Source of the DNA: Actinomycetota bacterium
GTDB taxonomy: Bacteria > Actinomycetota > Actinomycetes > S36-B12
Direction of reading: 5' to 3'
DNA: 37,853 nt
NCBI GenBank assembly: GCA_005798555.1
Contig: SYJA01000029.1
Coordinates: 1-37,853, forward strand
In this document: piece by piece, positions 1-8,278 of the stretch
Layout of the letters: every line of letters starts with the position of its first letter
Numbering within the stretch: the stretch's first letter is position 1
Notes under the pieces: generated by a model
Told to the model about the DNA's origin: nothing
Seen by the model: only the letters and a program-made list of their open reading frames with translations
Database searches by the model: none
Made by a program: the position numbers and the translations under genes

Positions 1-109
1 CTGGATCGAACGGACCTACCACCGCCGCAGAAAACAAGACTCCCTAGGCAGATTGACCCCAATCGAATTCGAGACCATCATGACCACACCAGCCAACCAG
101 GCTGCGTGA
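1..109 (+). CDS. IS3-family transposase OrfB, C-terminal end only (partial)
   Basis: The reading frame is open from base 2 to the TGA at 107-109 and is cut by the window edge. It encodes about 35 residues beginning WIERTYHRRRKQDSLGRLTP and continuing IEFE. This is the usual end of the IS3-family DDE integrase domain, where a YN-RRR-H-x-SLG-x-LTPxEFE pattern follows the last catalytic glutamate. The catalytic residues would lie upstream, outside the window. The protein would cut and join the ends of its insertion sequence. Whether the element is intact cannot be judged here. Confidence 0.85.
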   Translation, partial: WIERTYHRRRKQDSLGRLTPIEFETIMTTPANQAA

Positions 110-141
110 CCGAAACTGTCACCTGATCTTGCATCAGACCC
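1..141 (+). mobile_element. Right end of an IS3-family insertion sequence (boundary approximate)
   Basis: After the transposase stop, about 30 bases read ACTGTCACCTGATCTTGCAT and then CAGACCC. The short distance from stop codon to element end and a terminal CA or CAGACCC fit the right terminal repeat of many actinobacterial IS3 elements. The left end is outside the window, so the inverted repeat and target duplication cannot be tested. The boundary near 136-141 is inferred. Confidence 0.5.
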
Positions 142-337
142 TTGCCAGGTCCTTTCCGAAGGTCTAGCAGCCCGCAGGTGAGCCACTACCGCAAATGGGA
201 ACACTAAAACCACCAAAAAGCAACAGGGAAACCCCCGGAGATTTGGCCTGACTGACTACTAGGTCAACAAGCTCACAACCAACCGGTGCCGCGGGCGGGC
301 CGGTAATGTCAGGTAATCGGTCTTATATCGGCCTCGC
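142..337. other. Non-coding stretch between the IS end and the GroES-like gene
   Basis: No convincing gene is seen on either strand. The short open frames lack ribosome sites and resemble nothing known. A weak inverted repeat (ACCGG near 283, CCGGT near 299) follows the stop of the minus-strand GroES-like gene and could be its terminator, but it is not strong. Confidence 0.5.
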
Positions 338-697
338 CTATAGATACAAGCCGGTGCCTGCGGTGCTGTGGCGGTCAGCCGCCACCGCATGGATATCGCG
401 CTCGCGAAGTAAGACGTAGTCAATGCCCTGTAGTTCGATCTCACCGCGGTCTTCGGGCTCGAAAAGCACCCGATCGCCGATCTCGATGGTGCGCACATTC
501 GGGCCGATCGCAACAACCCGCGCCCACGAGAGCCTGCGCCCGACCTGCGCGGTCGCCGGGATTACGATCCCACCCGTCGACCGCCGTTCACCATCTTCGC
601 CACCTTGGCGCACTAGCACCCGGTCATGCAAAAGCTTTATCGGTACCGAACCATCTGCGTTCGGGCGCGTATTTGGCAAGGTTTCGCTAGTAGTCAT
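338..697 (-). CDS. GroES-like co-chaperonin (Cpn10 family) protein
   Basis: The 119-residue protein has a Cpn10 fold signature. HDRVLV at about residues 24-29 matches the family's DRVLV motif, followed by ERRSTGGIVIPATAQ, which occupies the mobile-loop region that contacts GroEL, then GDRVLFEPED and a C-terminal YVLLRERDIHAV. It is longer than housekeeping GroES (about 97 residues) at both ends, and the ~20-residue tail after DIHAV is extra. No groEL is nearby. It probably represents the actinobacterial GroES paralogue rather than the main co-chaperonin. It lies 9 bases after the DUF3618 gene on the same strand and is likely co-transcribed. Binding to a chaperonin ring is inferred from the family. 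Confidence 0.85.
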   Translation of the reverse strand: MTTSETLPNTRPNADGSVPIKLLHDRVLVRQGGEDGERRSTGGIVIPATAQVGRRLSWARVVAIGPNVRTIEIGDRVLFEPEDRGEIELQGIDYVLLRERDIHAVAADRHSTAGTGLYL

Positions 698-706
698 CGA
701 ATGTGA

Positions 707-979
707 TTAGCCACGACGGCGCCCGATGATTTTCAAAACCACGATCCCGGCTACCACCGCACCGACGATCGCCACCCGCTCCGGCCGAATACCACCGAAC
801 TCATCAGTGAACCAGCCGGTGACGGCACGACCGCCGCGGCGGGCCATAGCCGCGGGAGTCATCTCACCTTTTAGGGTCGAGATGGTTGCCACGAGTTCTT
901 CGCGGGCCGCCGAGATCTCCGCCTGGAGGTCAGCGGTCGTGGGCGCACTAGGTGTGGTGCTGGGTGTGGTTTGCGGCAC
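707..979 (-). CDS. DUF3618 small membrane protein
   Basis: This 90-residue protein has a Thr/Pro/Ser-rich N-terminus, then LQAEISAAREELVATISTLK (DUF3618 amphipathic helix), and one C-terminal transmembrane segment (about residues 69-85) ending in a basic tail, IGRRRG. The family is actinobacterial and of unknown function, often seen beside GroES-like or bacterioferritin-comigratory protein genes; here it directly precedes a GroES-like gene. The start is GTG at 979, with a -10 box immediately upstream and no Shine-Dalgarno, so the mRNA is probably leaderless. The protein likely sits in the cytoplasmic membrane. Confidence 0.8.
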   Translation of the reverse strand: MPQTTPSTTPSAPTTADLQAEISAAREELVATISTLKGEMTPAAMARRGGRAVTGWFTDEFGGIRPERVAIVGAVVAGIVVLKIIGRRRG

Positions 980-985
980 GGGCAG

Positions 986-991
986 AGCCTA
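986..991 (-). promoter_or_regulatory. Leaderless -10 box of the DUF3618/GroES-like operon
   Basis: TAGGCT on the minus strand ends six bases (CTGCCC) before the GTG start at 979. This spacing puts the transcription start at the start codon. No clear -35 hexamer is seen. Confidence 0.6.
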
Positions 992-1012
992 CGCCGAGGG
1001 CGGCGGCACCAA

Positions 1013-1756
1013 TCATGCGGGCACGTTTCGTGGATCGAAGCCATAGGGCAGTTCGAGCCGGTTGGCACGCATCAATTCGTCGTCTAGCAAGATGTCACGG
1101 GTTGGGCCATCGGCGACCACGACCCCTTCGGAGAGCACCACCGAACGCGGGCATAACTCAAGGGCGTAGGGCAGGTCATGGGTCACCATGAATAGGGTGA
1201 TGTCGAGGCCGCGCAGGATGTCGGCCAGTTCACGTCGACTTGCTGGGTCCAGATTGCTGGAGGGCTCATCGAGTACCAAGATCTCCGGGTGCATCGCCAA
1301 GACGGTCGCAACAGCCACCCTGCGTCGCTGCCCAAAGGACAAATGGTGCGGTGGCCGGTCGGCAAATTCGCTCATCGCTACTTGCTGGAGCGCTTCGTCG
1401 ACCCGTTCCGCCAGATCCGATCCCGTCAATCCCATATTTGCCGGCCCAAATGCCACGTCGTCGCGGACCGTCGGCATGAAGAGCTGGTCATCGGGATCTT
1501 GGAATACCACACCGACCCGTCGGCGAATCTCCGGGAAGTTCTGCTTCTCAACGGTTAAGCCGGCCACCTCGACGGTGCCGACTCCACCACCTAGGAGCCC
1601 ATTCATATGCAAAACCAAGGTGGTCTTGCCGGCACCATTGGGGCCAAGGAGCGCAACTCGTTCACCCTTGGCGATCTCCAGGTTCACTCCGAAAAGTGCC
1701 TGATAGCCATCCGGATAGGCAAATGCCAGCCCCGCGATTCGAAGGCTCGGTGTCAT
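1013..1756 (-). CDS. cbiO: Nickel/cobalt ECF transporter ATPase CbiO
   Basis: This 247-residue ABC ATPase powers the energy-coupling-factor importer. Walker A is LLGPNGAGKTT, the Q-loop region is VFQDPDDQLF, the signature is LSFGQRRRVAVATVLA and Walker B is ILVLDEP. The DPDDQLF stretch is typical of ECF ATPases. The start was moved to the ATG at 1756 because the frame further upstream does not resemble the family and because this ATG overlaps the cbiQ stop in an ATGA junction (1753-1756), a sign of translational coupling. It is last in the cbiM-cbiN-cbiQ-cbiO operon. A single ATPase probably acts as a homodimer. Substrate (Ni2+ or Co2+) is decided by CbiM, not by this subunit. Confidence 0.93.
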   Translation of the reverse strand: MTPSLRIAGLAFAYPDGYQALFGVNLEIAKGERVALLGPNGAGKTTLVLHMNGLLGGGVGTVEVAGLTVEKQNFPEIRRRVGVVFQDPDDQLFMPTVRDDVAFGPANMGLTGSDLAERVDEALQQVAMSEFADRPPHHLSFGQRRRVAVATVLAMHPEILVLDEPSSNLDPASRRELADILRGLDITLFMVTHDLPYALELCPRSVVLSEGVVVADGPTRDILLDDELMRANRLELPYGFDPRNVPA

Positions 1757-2538
1757 CGCCCCGCCCAAATCGCAGTAAGAGCAATGATTAGGCCGACGGC
1801 AGGCAACGACATCGCGGTAAACCAATCAGCTGCAGTTGTCGTCACAGTAGTCAACTGTGGCAGTCTTCCGGTGTAACCGCGACTTAGCATGGCTAGGTGC
1901 ACCCGTTCCCCGCGTTCATATGACCGAATGAACAAGGCGCCACCGGATTGGGCGATGATCGGCCACGATCTGATTCCGGTTGCGGTAAAGCCTCGGGATT
2001 CGCGGGCCAACTTCATCCGGTGCATCTCATCGGACACCACATGGGTGTAGCGCAGCATGAAACTTGCAATTTGGACCAGAAGTTCGGGGATTTTTAGCCG
2101 CTCGAGGCCCATCAGCAAATCCCGCGCCGGGGTGGTTGCGGCCAGCAGGATCGAACTCACCACCCCGAGGGTGCCCTTGATCAATATCCCCCAGCCCGCG
2201 AGCAGGCCCGCCTGCGAAAGACTGAGTCCCAGCACCTCCACGGTCGGGCCGGTGCCGAAGAAAGGCATCAGGAGCGCAAAGAAAACGAATGGGACTTCGA
2301 CCAGCATTCGCGGCAGGATCACCCGAGCCGGGATGCGCGCGAGCCCCGCAACACCAACCAGGATCAAGGCGTAAAGCGCGAAAGCCCAGAACTGGTTTGG
2401 TGGGGTCATGATCACCGTGAAGATGAAGGCAACCATCGCAACCGTCTTTACCTCAGCGGGCAGGCGGTGGATGACCGAGTGGCGATGAACGAATAGGCGC
2501 TCGCCTACATCATGCCCATGGGTATGTGGACTAGGCAC
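1753..2538 (-). CDS. cbiQ: ECF transporter transmembrane coupling protein CbiQ
   Basis: The 261-residue T-component is a multi-span membrane protein. It carries the two coupling-helix motifs of the family, RESRGF and MLSRGYTG, which dock onto the ATPase. I chose the GTG at 2538, which overlaps the last codons of the preceding cbiN-like gene by 8 bases and has AGGA just upstream. An earlier ATG at 2613 would run deep into that gene and adds residues unlike the family. The N-terminus is His-rich (HTHGHD, then HRHSVIHRL), which may reflect metal handling, though this is conjecture. It works with CbiM and CbiN in metal uptake. Confidence 0.9.
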   Translation of the reverse strand: MPSPHTHGHDVGERLFVHRHSVIHRLPAEVKTVAMVAFIFTVIMTPPNQFWAFALYALILVGVAGLARIPARVILPRMLVEVPFVFFALLMPFFGTGPTVEVLGLSLSQAGLLAGWGILIKGTLGVVSSILLAATTPARDLLMGLERLKIPELLVQIASFMLRYTHVVSDEMHRMKLARESRGFTATGIRSWPIIAQSGGALFIRSYERGERVHLAMLSRGYTGRLPQLTTVTTTAADWFTAMSLPAVGLIIALTAIWAGR

Positions 2539-2872
2539 TTTCCTGATCAACGCCTTGCTTCTCGGCAGTGGCCTTCTTACTGCGCCCCAGTAGCCAAAAA
2601 AGGCCGAACCCAATGACCGCCATCACCACGATGCCCAGCACCCCCGCTAACCCACCCGAGAGGCGTTCGGAATCCACGCCGGCGATACCGTAATCGGCGG
2701 TCGGCAAGGTGGCATTTGCTGAGTCCTGCGCGGTGGCCAAGAACCCTTGATCCTCGGCCACTTTCTCCAACCCGTCAGGTTCACTGCTCGCGTAGAAACT
2801 CACGAAGCCGGCCAGGAACAGGGAAACAACTAGGCCGACACCGACTAATACCCAAACACCCTTCTTTGACAT
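2531..2872 (-). CDS. PDGLE-domain (CbiN-like) accessory subunit
   Basis: The 113-residue protein has an N-terminal transmembrane segment (about residues 6-26), an extracytoplasmic loop with SSEPDGLEKVAED, and a second membrane segment near residues 78-97 followed by a basic tail. PDGLE is the diagnostic motif of the small subunit that accompanies CbiM/NikM in nickel/cobalt ECF importers. The ATG at 2872 was preferred to the one at 2884 because GGAACC lies at a suitable distance and because 2884 falls inside cbiM. The gene starts one base after the cbiM stop, so the two are tightly coupled. Confidence 0.88.
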   Translation of the reverse strand: MSKKGVWVLVGVGLVVSLFLAGFVSFYASSEPDGLEKVAEDQGFLATAQDSANATLPTADYGIAGVDSERLSGGLAGVLGIVVMAVIGFGLFWLLGRSKKATAEKQGVDQESA

Positions 2873-2873
2873 C

Positions 2874-3578
2874 TCAGGTTCCATTCGCTGGGGTCGTTAC
2901 CGAATTCGAGGTGACGAGCAGCCTCTTGGGCAGGCGATCATGCACCCCGTAAACCAGATCCGGGCGCACCAAGAACACCGCCCCCACCGTCAGCGCCGTT
3001 ATCAATCCTTCCCCGATGCCAATCAAGATGTGCACGCCGACCATTGCGAAAGTCACCGTCGAGACCGGCACGGTTCCGGTGCCGCCGATCGCGTACTCCA
3101 GCACGAAGGCCAAAGCGGACACCGGCACGGTTACGAGCCCAGCGACGAAGGCTGCCACCATCACCTTGGGCCGCGACACCCCAATGACCTTGACGAGCCC
3201 GCGGAAGACGAACCAGCCCACCACCGCGGTAACCAGACCCATATTGATGATGTTCAGGCCGATCGCGCTCAAGCCACCGTCCGCGAACAGCAGCCCTTGG
3301 ACCAAGATGACCACGCTCACCGCCAAGGCGCCGGCATACGGGCCGATCAAGATCACCGCCAGCGCGCCGCCCAAAAGGTGGCCACTGGTACCTGCGGCCA
3401 CCGGGAAGTTCAGCATCTGCATGGCGAAGATGAAGACCGCTACCAGCCCCGCCAGGGGGGCGGTCTTCTCATCAAGTTGCTTGCGCGCTCCATTTAGGCA
3501 GATCGCTATCCCAATAACCGCGATTACCCCGGCTACCGCGCTGGTGGGGGCGTTGATGAAGCCGTCGGGGATGTGCAT
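2874..3578 (-). CDS. cbiM: Nickel/cobalt-binding membrane subunit CbiM (NikM)
   Basis: This 234-residue S-component determines substrate. It begins MHIPDGF, the hallmark N-terminus of CbiM/NikM; in studied members the free amino group, the second-residue backbone and the His side chain bind the metal. About six or seven membrane spans follow. I place the start at ATG 3578 so that MHIPDG is the true N-terminus. An in-frame ATG at 3593 has the better ribosome site (GAGAGG five bases before it), and it would add five residues (MQVHT) that should block the metal site unless removed. Both starts remain possible. First gene of a four-gene operon; see the Nur-box promoter upstream. Confidence 0.9.
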   Translation of the reverse strand: MHIPDGFINAPTSAVAGVIAVIGIAICLNGARKQLDEKTAPLAGLVAVFIFAMQMLNFPVAAGTSGHLLGGALAVILIGPYAGALAVSVVILVQGLLFADGGLSAIGLNIINMGLVTAVVGWFVFRGLVKVIGVSRPKVMVAAFVAGLVTVPVSALAFVLEYAIGGTGTVPVSTVTFAMVGVHILIGIGEGLITALTVGAVFLVRPDLVYGVHDRLPKRLLVTSNSVTTPANGT

Positions 3579-3618
3579 GGTGTGAACCTGCATCGCAACC
3601 TCTCGGGGCAGCCAAATC

Positions 3619-3634
3619 AGCCGGATTTCCGGCT
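3619..3634 (-). promoter_or_regulatory. Hairpin in the cbiM leader
   Basis: A perfect 6-bp stem (AGCCGG / CCGGCT) with a 4-base loop sits between the predicted transcription start and the cbiM ribosome site. It is too short to be a cobalamin riboswitch. It may stabilise the 5' end; no function is proven. Confidence 0.4.
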
Positions 3635-3641
3635 TATCCGT

Positions 3642-3670
3642 AGTCTATGTCAGGTGCAAAAGACTCGCAA
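3642..3670 (-). promoter_or_regulatory. Predicted promoter of the cbiMNQO operon
   Basis: Minus strand: -35 TTGCGA (3665-3670), a 17-base spacer, and -10 TAGACT (3642-3647). The predicted start site is near 3635, about 50 bases before cbiM. The operator described next overlaps the -35 box and spacer. Confidence 0.6.
3654..3670. promoter_or_regulatory. Nur-box-like operator (Fur-family nickel regulator site)
   Basis: The plus-strand sequence is GTGCAA-AAGAC-TCGCAA. The Nur consensus from Streptomyces is tTGCaa-N5-ttGCAA, so the core TGCAA, the 5-base gap and GCAA all match. It overlaps the -35 box and spacer of the cbiM promoter, so binding would block RNA polymerase. Since Nur represses nickel uptake when nickel is sufficient, the importer is more likely a nickel than a cobalt transporter. 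Other Fur relatives remain possible. Confidence 0.55.
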
Positions 3671-3747
3671 TAAGAACCGGTCCCGGCCGCTCCCCACTGG
3701 GTTGCAGCCGTGCCCCCTACAATCTGCCCCGGTAGTCGGCACCCTTC

Positions 3748-3831
3748 GCGGGAGTGGTGGAATGGCAGACACGCCGGCTTTAGGTGCCGGTGTCCTCGGA
3801 CGTGCGGGTTCAAGTCCCGCCTCCCGCACCA
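3748..3831 (+). tRNA. tRNA-Leu (anticodon UAG)
   Basis: The 84-base gene includes an encoded CCA. The acceptor stem is GCGGGAG / CTCCCGC. The anticodon arm is CCGGC-TTTAGGT-GCCGG, giving anticodon TAG, which reads CUN leucine codons. A long variable arm (GTCCTCGGAC) marks a class II tRNA, and the T-loop is TTCAAGT. A good -10 box, TACAAT (3718-3723), lies 24 bases upstream, without a clear -35. The convergent monooxygenase-fold gene ends three bases downstream. Confidence 0.96.
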
Positions 3832-3834
3832 AGG

Positions 3835-4140
3835 TCAGCGCGCGGCCTCGAACACCTCGGACCAATGGTCCACTTGCGGCGCGCCGGCGAAGAACGGCCC
3901 AATCAACTCGCGCCATTTAACAAAACTCTCCGACTCTCGAAAACCCACCGTGTGATCCTCAAGGCTGCGCCAGCCAATAAGAAGCACATAAGAGTCAGGC
4001 CGTTCGACCCCGTGCCGCAACTCGAAACTCACGAAGCCCGGTGCGGGGCTTAGCACCGTCTCGACGGCGGTGCGGACGGCGGCCTCAAATTGCTCATGCG
4101 TGCCCGGCAAAATATCGATGGCCGCGATTTCGAGAATCAT
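3835..4140 (-). CDS. Antibiotic biosynthesis monooxygenase (ABM) fold protein
   Basis: The 101-residue protein matches the dimeric ferredoxin-like ABM fold: an N-terminal [13 protein letters not shown] strand, the helix around EQFEAAVRTAVETVL, PGFVSFELRHGVERPDSYVL, then IGWRSLEDHTVGFRESESF and a final W..LIGPFF segment. Family members include quinol or heme-degrading monooxygenases and many proteins of unknown substrate, and no residue here fixes the activity. Its start codon overlaps the rdgB stop in an ATGA junction, so it is the last gene of an rph-rdgB operon. A role in housekeeping redox repair is only a guess. Confidence 0.8.
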   Translation of the reverse strand: MILEIAAIDILPGTHEQFEAAVRTAVETVLSPAPGFVSFELRHGVERPDSYVLLIGWRSLEDHTVGFRESESFVKWRELIGPFFAGAPQVDHWSEVFEAAR

Positions 4141-4751
4141 GCCGCTGCGGATAGTAGTTGCGAAACCACCGGAACCAATGCGGCAAAGGCCCGACCACGG
4201 TGGCTGATGGCGTCCTTATCCGCTGAGTCCATCTGGGCCGTGGTTATCTGGTAGCCATCCGCGATGAAGATCGGGTCATATCCGAACCCGTTGGCGCCAC
4301 GAGGTGCATCGATCACCCGCCCGGTCATGATGCCTTCAACCACCTGTTCGTCACCGTTAGGCAACGCGATCGCAGCCGCGCAATGGAATGCGGCGGTGCG
4401 GCGCTCTGGGTCAATGTGGCTGATTTGTGCCAGTAGGAGTTCAAGGTTGGCGCGGTCGTCGCCATGGCTGCCGGCCCAGCGGGCCGAGAAAATACCGGGC
4501 ATCCCGTTGAGCGCATCAACGCAAAGCCCCGAGTCATCGGCGATGGCCGGCAATCCGGTGAATGCGCATATCTGGCGTGCCTTCAAAAGCGCGTTCGCTG
4601 CAAAGGTCGATCCGGTTTCGTCAACGTCAGGGAGATCCGGAAACTCCTTGATCCCGACCAGTTCGAGATTTAGTCCTGCCGCATCGAGAATGCGCCGCAT
4701 TTCGTCAATCTTGTGTTCATTGCGGCTTGCCATGACGACCTTCGTGGTCAT
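4137..4751 (-). CDS. rdgB: XTP/dITP diphosphatase RdgB (Ham1 family)
   Basis: The 204-residue cytosolic enzyme hydrolyses dITP, XTP and ITP to monophosphates, keeping deaminated purines out of DNA and RNA. Recognisable segments are [17 protein letters not shown] at the N-terminus (the nucleotide-binding SxNxxK motif), [15 protein letters not shown], the catalytic [16 protein letters not shown] with [17 protein letters not shown], and the C-terminal [10 protein letters not shown]. The length is normal. It overlaps rph by four bases (ATGA) and the ABM gene by four bases, so the three genes are translationally coupled. The rph-rdgB pair is widely conserved in actinobacteria. Confidence 0.96.
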   Translation of the reverse strand: MTTKVVMASRNEHKIDEMRRILDAAGLNLELVGIKEFPDLPDVDETGSTFAANALLKARQICAFTGLPAIADDSGLCVDALNGMPGIFSARWAGSHGDDRANLELLLAQISHIDPERRTAAFHCAAAIALPNGDEQVVEGIMTGRVIDAPRGANGFGYDPIFIADGYQITTAQMDSADKDAISHRGRAFAALVPVVSQLLSAAA

Positions 4752-5473
4752 GCGTCGAGAGCTGCCTTCTGCATGGCCGTTAGCTCCACACAGCCTTGGG
4801 CCGCCAGCGCCAACAATTCATCAAGGAGCGCACGATCAAATGGCTCCCCCTCGGCGGTGCCCTGCACCTCGATGAAGCGACCATCGCCCGTCATCACCAC
4901 GTTCATGTCGGTATCGGCGCGGACATCATCGTCGTAGTGAAGGTCTAGACGCGGCTGTCCGTCGACAATGCCAACGCTGACCGCTGCAACAGAATCCTTG
5001 AGCGGATTGACGCCGGGGGTAATCAGGCCTTGTCCTCGCGCCCACGTGATCGAGTCCACCAGCGCAACATAGGCACCGGTGATGGCAGCGGTTCGGGTAC
5101 CACCGTCGGCCTGCAGGACATCGCAGTCGACCAGAATCGAATTCTCGCCGAGTGCGCCCATATCGACGATCGCGCGCAAACTGCGACCAATCAGGCGGGA
5201 AATCTCCTGGGTGCGGCCGCCGAGCTTGCCCTTGACCGACTCCCGGTCATTTCGGGTGTTCGTGGCGCGCGGCAGCATCGCGTACTCAGCGGTAACCCAG
5301 CCCTTGCCCGAGCCTTTCAGCCACCTTGGCACGCCGGCGGTGAAGGAAGCGGTGCAGAGCACCCGAGTCCGGCCGAAGGCGACCAGTGCCGAGCCTTCGG
5401 CCTGGTCCAGCCAGCCGCGTTTGAAGGTGACGGGGCGAAGCTGGCCAGCGGCACGGCCATCAGATCTGCTCAT
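4748..5473 (-). CDS. rph: Ribonuclease PH
   Basis: The 241-residue phosphorolytic exoribonuclease trims the 3' ends of tRNA precursors and acts as a hexameric ring. Family features visible are RSDGR near the N-terminus, [50 protein letters not shown], the phosphate-site region [23 protein letters not shown], and [20 protein letters not shown]. Length is normal. It heads the rph-rdgB-ABM operon. A TAAGGT -10 box six bases before the ATG and the lack of any ribosome site suggest a leaderless start. The murI stop lies 22 bases upstream, so rph may also receive read-through. Confidence 0.97.
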   Translation of the reverse strand: MSRSDGRAAGQLRPVTFKRGWLDQAEGSALVAFGRTRVLCTASFTAGVPRWLKGSGKGWVTAEYAMLPRATNTRNDRESVKGKLGGRTQEISRLIGRSLRAIVDMGALGENSILVDCDVLQADGGTRTAAITGAYVALVDSITWARGQGLITPGVNPLKDSVAAVSVGIVDGQPRLDLHYDDDVRADTDMNVVMTGDGRFIEVQGTAEGEPFDRALLDELLALAAQGCVELTAMQKAALDA

Positions 5474-5479
5474 GCGCTG

Positions 5480-5485
5480 ACCTTA
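5480..5485 (-). promoter_or_regulatory. Leaderless -10 box of rph
   Basis: TAAGGT, then six bases (CAGCGC) to the rph ATG at 5473. No Shine-Dalgarno is present between them. Confidence 0.55.
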
Positions 5486-5495
5486 TCGACCGCAG

Positions 5496-6287
5496 CTAAC
5501 GGCCCTTGACCGTACCAATCTCCGGCCCCAGAAATCTGCGACCAACCTGCTCGAAGGATTCCGGGTCACCGGTCGCAAAGAACTGATATTCCGGCGCAGG
5601 TAGCCCGGTGTCACGAACAAGTTCATTTGCCACCAGCGTGCGATACACGTCCTTGGCCGTTTCCTCGGCGCTGGAAACCAAAGTCACCCCATCGCCCATG
5701 ACAAAAGACAGCACCCCGGTTAGCAGCGGGTAGTGCGTGCAACCCAAGACCAAGGTGTCAACATCAGCGGCGCGCAGTGGCGCCAGATAGGCACGCGCCA
5801 CACCGAGTAGTTCGTCCCCACCCGTGACACCAGACTCGACAAACTCCACGAACCTGGGGCAGGCGGCGGAGAAGATCTCAGCGTCTAGTGCTGCGGCGAA
5901 TGCATCGTCGTAGGCGCCTGAGTTGATCGTCATCTGCGTCCCGATCACTCCGATTTTGCCATTGCGGGTAGCCGCAACCGCCCGGCGCACCGCCGGGTGC
6001 ACCACCTCGATAACCGGGACCCCGTATCGCTCGCGCGCATCGCGCAAGGTTGCGGCACTCGCCGAGTTGCAGGCGATGACAATCATCTTCACACCCTCAT
6101 CGACAAGTTGATCCATGATCTCGATAGCGAATTCGCGAACTTCGGCAAGGGGTCGTGGGCCGTACGGTCCGCGCGCGGTGTCACCTATATAGCAGATGGG
6201 CTCGTGCGGCAGTTGATCCAAAATGGCCCGAGCAACAGTTAGGCCGCCGACTCCGGAGTCGACTATCCCAATCGGCGCATCAGCCAT
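5496..6287 (-). CDS. murI: Glutamate racemase
   Basis: The 263-residue cofactor-independent racemase makes D-glutamate for peptidoglycan. The N-terminal [14 protein letters not shown] contains the conserved Asp and Ser; the two catalytic cysteines are Cys73 in [11 protein letters not shown] and Cys183 in [24 protein letters not shown] is also typical. Length is normal. It is in the position of murI in the M. tuberculosis cysM-murI-rph-rdgB block, although the rhomboid and Rv1339-like genes that lie in that block are absent here. A TAGAAT box nine bases before the ATG (6297-6302) suggests its own promoter with almost no leader. Confidence 0.97.
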   Translation of the reverse strand: MADAPIGIVDSGVGGLTVARAILDQLPHEPICYIGDTARGPYGPRPLAEVREFAIEIMDQLVDEGVKMIVIACNSASAATLRDARERYGVPVIEVVHPAVRRAVAATRNGKIGVIGTQMTINSGAYDDAFAAALDAEIFSAACPRFVEFVESGVTGGDELLGVARAYLAPLRAADVDTLVLGCTHYPLLTGVLSFVMGDGVTLVSSAEETAKDVYRTLVANELVRDTGLPAPEYQFFATGDPESFEQVGRRFLGPEIGTVKGR

Positions 6288-6296
6288 AACACGCTG

Positions 6297-6302
6297 ATTC
6301 TA
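6297..6302 (-). promoter_or_regulatory. Possible -10 box of murI
   Basis: TAGAAT nine bases upstream of the murI ATG. A start about seven bases downstream would leave a leader of two or three bases at most. No ribosome site is visible. Confidence 0.4.
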
Positions 6303-6337
6303 CGTTCAACCAGGCAAGCGCCGAGCCATTGGCACGA

Positions 6338-7575
<1,238 letters not shown>

Positions 7576-7699
7576 GAATTTGACTCCGGTCGATTCGGGA
7601 TTTCGCGGATTTACTTCCTTCAACTACGACACCATCACACTAGACAGGGATATTCCGCGCTCTCGGGCGGCGAGGGTACCTGCAAGGACTTTGCAGCTA
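7576..7699. other. Spacer between mec and cysO
   Basis: No gene is seen in these 124 bases. They hold the cysO ribosome site (GGAG) and probably a cysO promoter, which I cannot place with confidence. Mec ends at 7700, so cysO may also be transcribed from the mec promoter. Confidence 0.4.
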
Positions 7700-8128
7700 T
7701 CACTCGAAAGTCCCGTCAATTTGCACGGGCTCCTCACTCACCACTCCATCGACAATCCGAAAGGAGCGCAATTCGAAGGGGCCATCCTCGGTTCCGGTCT
7801 CGCGGGTCGAAATCAGCACGTAGTGGGCGTCTGGCTCACCAGCCAAGTCGATATCGGTCCGTGAAGGGTGGGCTTCGGTTGCGGTATGCGAGTGGTAGAT
7901 CACCACCGGCACTTCGTCCCGCTCATCGAGCTCGCGATACAGGGCGAGCAAGTCACCGGAGTCGAACTCATAAAAAGTGGGCGACCGCGCCGCATTGCGC
8001 ATGGGGATGAAGCGCTCGGGCCGATCGGTGCCGCCGGGCCCGGCGATTACCCCGCAGGCTTCATCGGGGTGGTCGGCCCGGGCATGGGCAACAATCGCCG
8101 CCACTAAGTCCGACCCGATCCGCAGCAC
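7700..8128 (-). CDS. mec: CysO-cysteine peptidase Mec (M67 JAMM metalloprotease)
   Basis: This 142-residue zinc protease has the full JAMM motif: Glu23 in DEACGVI, then H80-x-H82 in YHSHTATEA, Ser90 and Asp93. In M. tuberculosis it cuts cysteine from the CysO-cysteine adduct and regenerates CysO with its free Gly-Gly end. Length and surrounding genes (cysO, cysM) support the assignment. The start is GTG at 8128, with TAATAT exactly six bases upstream and no ribosome site, so the mRNA is probably leaderless. The divergent rhodopsin gene begins about 150 bases away, and the two share the intergenic region. Confidence 0.94.
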   Translation of the reverse strand: MLRIGSDLVAAIVAHARADHPDEACGVIAGPGGTDRPERFIPMRNAARSPTFYEFDSGDLLALYRELDERDEVPVVIYHSHTATEAHPSRTDIDLAGEPDAHYVLISTRETGTEDGPFELRSFRIVDGVVSEEPVQIDGTFE

Positions 8129-8134
8129 GCTCAG

Positions 8135-8140
8135 ATATTA
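8135..8140 (-). promoter_or_regulatory. Leaderless -10 box of mec
   Basis: TAATAT, six bases (CTGAGC) before the GTG start. It is the best TATAAT match among the leaderless sites in the window. Confidence 0.65.
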
Positions 8141-8150
8141 GGGCCGCCCC

Positions 8151-8190
8151 ATTCGGGGGACACGAAACCCCATTTATTCGGGTGACATGA
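8151..8190. repeat. Tandem 15-base direct repeat between mec and the rhodopsin gene
   Basis: ATTCGGGGGACACGA (8151-8165) and ATTCGGGTGACATGA (8176-8190) agree at 13 of 15 positions. They are 25 bases apart start to start, so the copies face nearly opposite sides of the helix. They lie upstream of the leaderless mec promoter and 89 bases before the rhodopsin start, which suits a binding site for a regulator acting on either gene. This is inferred from position only. Confidence 0.5.
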
Positions 8191-8230
8191 AGGACAGGTG
8201 AATTTCGAGTTGCGGGGTTGTGGATCAGCG

Positions 8231-8238
8231 TAGACAAT
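8231..8238 (+). promoter_or_regulatory. Possible -10 region of the rhodopsin gene
   Basis: TAGACAAT at 8231-8238 with TTGCGG about 17 bases before GACAAT. The leader would be about 35 bases and contains the ribosome site GAGGG (8272-8275) ahead of the ATG at 8279. Confidence 0.4.
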
Positions 8239-8278
8239 GCCCCCATCAGCTTCGAACTCCTCACAGATTAGAGGGCAA

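Noticed and set aside
16-216. Minus-strand frame across the IS end
   Set aside because: The plus strand clearly encodes the transposase end; the minus frame overlaps it and resembles nothing.
423-710. Plus-strand open frame opposite the GroES-like gene
   Set aside because: It is a shadow of the real minus-strand gene; the translation shows no family resemblance and it has no ribosome site.
2940-3585. Two long plus-strand frames opposite cbiM
   Set aside because: They mirror the GC-rich codons of cbiM. The His/Arg- or Thr/Pro-rich translations have no motifs.
3594-3747. Possible cobalamin riboswitch before cbiM
   Set aside because: The region is too short and lacks the B12-box and conserved core; a Nur-like site explains the region better.
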